A stretch of DNA of 32,882 nt, from contig JAEYYX010000009.1 in NCBI GenBank assembly GCA_023428245.1, positions 1-32,882 on the forward strand. Reading direction: 5' to 3'. Each line of letters begins with the position of its first letter. The stretch's first letter is position 1. The stretch comes from Pseudomonadota bacterium (GTDB taxonomy: Bacteria > Myxococcota_A > Polyangia > Polyangiales > Polyangiaceae). Shown piece after piece: positions 31,778 through 32,882 of the stretch. A program made the translations under genes and the position numbers. The notes beneath the pieces are model-generated. The model was not told the origin of the DNA and ran no database searches. It saw only the letters and a list, made by a program, of their open reading frames with translations.

Positions 31778-32419
31778 ATGGAAGGCCCGGCACAGCTTCC
31801 CCCGAAACCGGACGTAGCGCTTCTCCTGCTCCAGTCGCAGTCCTCGGTCTATGTTCATTTGGATCCGCGCGGTCCGGACGTGTTTGTGCCTGCGTGGTTC
31901 AAGAACCAGCCGCAGCTCGTACTTCAGGTAGGGATGAACATGGCGGTGCCGATCCCGGATTTGAACGTCGGGCAATCAGCGCTCTCCTGTACGCTCAGCT
32001 TCAACCGCCGACCTGAGTTCTGCAAGATTCCCTGGGGAGCCGTGTATGGGCTCGTTGGCGAGGACGGGCGCGGAATGATTTGGCCCGACTCGATCCCGCC
32101 CGAGGTGGCGAGCGCGGCGAAAGCCGCCGAGGCCAAGAGCAAAGAGAGCAAGAGGCCCAAAGGGCATCTGCGCCTCGCACACTCGGAGCCGCCGGCCCCC
32201 GCATCAGAGCGAGAGACAGAGCCCGCGTCCCTGTCCGAGCAAAAGGGAGCCGCTGATGATGAGCTGCCGCCGGACATTGCCGCCGCGTCCGCCCCCGAAC
32301 CGGCGGGATCGGAGGCTCCTGGGGAGCGGGATGTGGCGGACGATAGCGCTTCGGGCGCCTCTGAGCCGCCCCGGCCGGGAGCGAAGAAGCTGCCTTCGTA
32401 CCTGCGCATCATCAAGTAA
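31778..32419 (+). CDS. sspB: SspB-like ClpXP adaptor protein
   Basis: Resembles SspB, which binds ssrA-tagged proteins and delivers them to the ClpXP protease. The 213-aa protein has an SspB-type globular domain in the first 110 residues: VFVPAWFKNQPQLVLQVG, then LSFNRRPEFCKIPWGAVYGL and DGRGMIWPDSIPPEV. An acidic Ala/Pro/Glu-rich linker of about 90 residues follows. The protein ends in LPSYLRIIK, close to the ClpX-binding LRVVK tail of E. coli SspB, which supports the call independently. GGGAGA precedes the ATG at 31778. The next gene starts 21 nt downstream on the same strand. Confidence 0.82.
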   Translation: MEGPAQLPPKPDVALLLLQSQSSVYVHLDPRGPDVFVPAWFKNQPQLVLQVGMNMAVPIPDLNVGQSALSCTLSFNRRPEFCKIPWGAVYGLVGEDGRGMIWPDSIPPEVASAAKAAEAKSKESKRPKGHLRLAHSEPPAPASERETEPASLSEQKGAADDELPPDIAAASAPEPAGSEAPGERDVADDSASGASEPPRPGAKKLPSYLRIIK

Positions 32420-32440
32420 CGAACTGCAGGGCTTTTGGAG

Positions 32441-32882
32441 ATGGAGGTTACCTGCGGTCGATGCAAAGCGAACTATGAGTTCGATGACGCGCTTTTGTCG
32501 GTGGAAGGCACTACGGTGCGCTGCACCCGCTGTGGGTTCGAATTCGAGGTTTTCCCTCGCGAGCAGCTGGCAGACGAGTGGTCCGTCTGGCCGAGTGGGG
32601 CGAGCGATCCGCTGAAGTACGACGCCCTTGCCGATCTCGAACGCGATATTGCAGCCGGGAAGATCGGACCCGAGGACCTGCTGGCGAGGGGGGATGAAGA
32701 GCCCCGACGTCTCTCTTCGATTTCGGAGCTGGGTCCGCTCTTGCGCCAGCACGCGCTTTCGAGGGTTCCGCCGACGCGAGACGTCGACCGCTCACTGACG
32801 CGGACGCGGCTCGGGCTGCCCTCCCTCGGAGACAAGCTTCCGCCGGAGCTCCTCGCCGGGGATAGGCCTTCTCCGCCTCCGG
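32441..32882 (+). CDS. Zinc-ribbon domain protein, cut by the window edge
   Basis: An open frame of 147 codons continues past the window end. It begins MEVTCGRCKANYEFDD and carries a second knuckle VRCTRCGFEFEVF, giving C5-x2-C8 and C28-x2-C31, the MJ0042-type zinc ribbon found at the N-terminus of many myxobacterial proteins. The following sequence (KYDALADLERDIAAGKIGPEDLLARG) looks like a short helical module that may respond to or scaffold other domains. The full protein probably carries further domains, such as a membrane segment or repeats, not visible here. A purine stretch (GGAG) directly abuts the ATG, with AGGG ten bases upstream. Confidence 0.8.
   Translation, partial: MEVTCGRCKANYEFDDALLSVEGTTVRCTRCGFEFEVFPREQLADEWSVWPSGASDPLKYDALADLERDIAAGKIGPEDLLARGDEEPRRLSSISELGPLLRQHALSRVPPTRDVDRSLTRTRLGLPSLGDKLPPELLAGDRPSPPP

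Overview
The window looks like a chromosomal segment of a high-GC, Gram-negative bacterium, most likely Myxococcota of the Polyangium/Sorangium type. This is inferred from gene content, not from a marker gene. The main hints are several lipoproteins with long Gly/Ser-rich spacers behind a lipobox, AgmX-like lipoproteins, a CHASE4-type diguanylate cyclase, and an SspB-like adaptor. There are no phage genes, insertion sequences or CRISPR arrays, so it reads as ordinary chromosome with some unusual gene architectures.

Region 1 (1-11.2 kb) is an alpha-glucan/trehalose locus. A trehalose synthase-maltokinase fusion (treS-mak, minus strand) lies head to head with a fused glycogen-debranching enzyme/maltooligosyl-trehalose synthase (glgX-treY in one 1663-residue protein). 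That gene overlaps treZ by four bases. Together they encode the complete TreX-TreY-TreZ route from glycogen to trehalose, plus the TreS/Mak branch that interconverts trehalose and maltose and makes maltose 1-phosphate. A short-chain dehydrogenase follows treZ and ends at a strong hairpin facing a zinc alcohol dehydrogenase.

Region 2 (11.2-19.6 kb) starts with the alcohol dehydrogenase, divergent from a two-gene unit: an oil-body-associated-protein-like DUF1264 lipoprotein and protein L-isoaspartate methyltransferase. A PQQ locus follows. pqqA-pqqC-pqqD-pqqE overlap in sequence on the minus strand and lead into a PQQ-dependent sugar dehydrogenase, so cofactor and user enzyme sit together. pqqB is divergent, and the gap between pqqA and pqqB carries a perfect 16-bp palindrome. 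An acidic repeat-bearing protein and a tRNA-Leu(UAG) close the region.

Region 3 (20-28 kb) is rich in surface lipoproteins on the plus strand: an endonuclease/exonuclease/phosphatase-fold lipoprotein, two related von Willebrand A lipoproteins, and an AgmX-like lipoprotein. In the middle is a degenerate O6-alkylguanine-DNA alkyltransferase homologue that has lost its catalytic cysteine. A membrane-bound CHASE4-HAMP-GGDEF protein and a Gly/Ser-repeat, cysteine-rich lipoprotein follow.

Region 4 (28-32.9 kb, minus then plus) holds a cis-prenyltransferase (uppS-like), a histidine kinase/response regulator pair, a divergent SixA-like phosphatase, an SspB-like ClpXP adaptor ending in a ClpX-binding-type tail, and the start of a zinc-ribbon protein cut by the window edge.

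Most interesting for follow-up: the GlgX-TreY fusion, the catalytically dead Ogt homologue translationally coupled to a vWA lipoprotein gene, the long-tailed PqqA and the palindrome between pqqA and pqqB. Trehalose, DUF1264 and isoaspartyl-repair genes also lie close together, a set that suggests desiccation or dormancy physiology.
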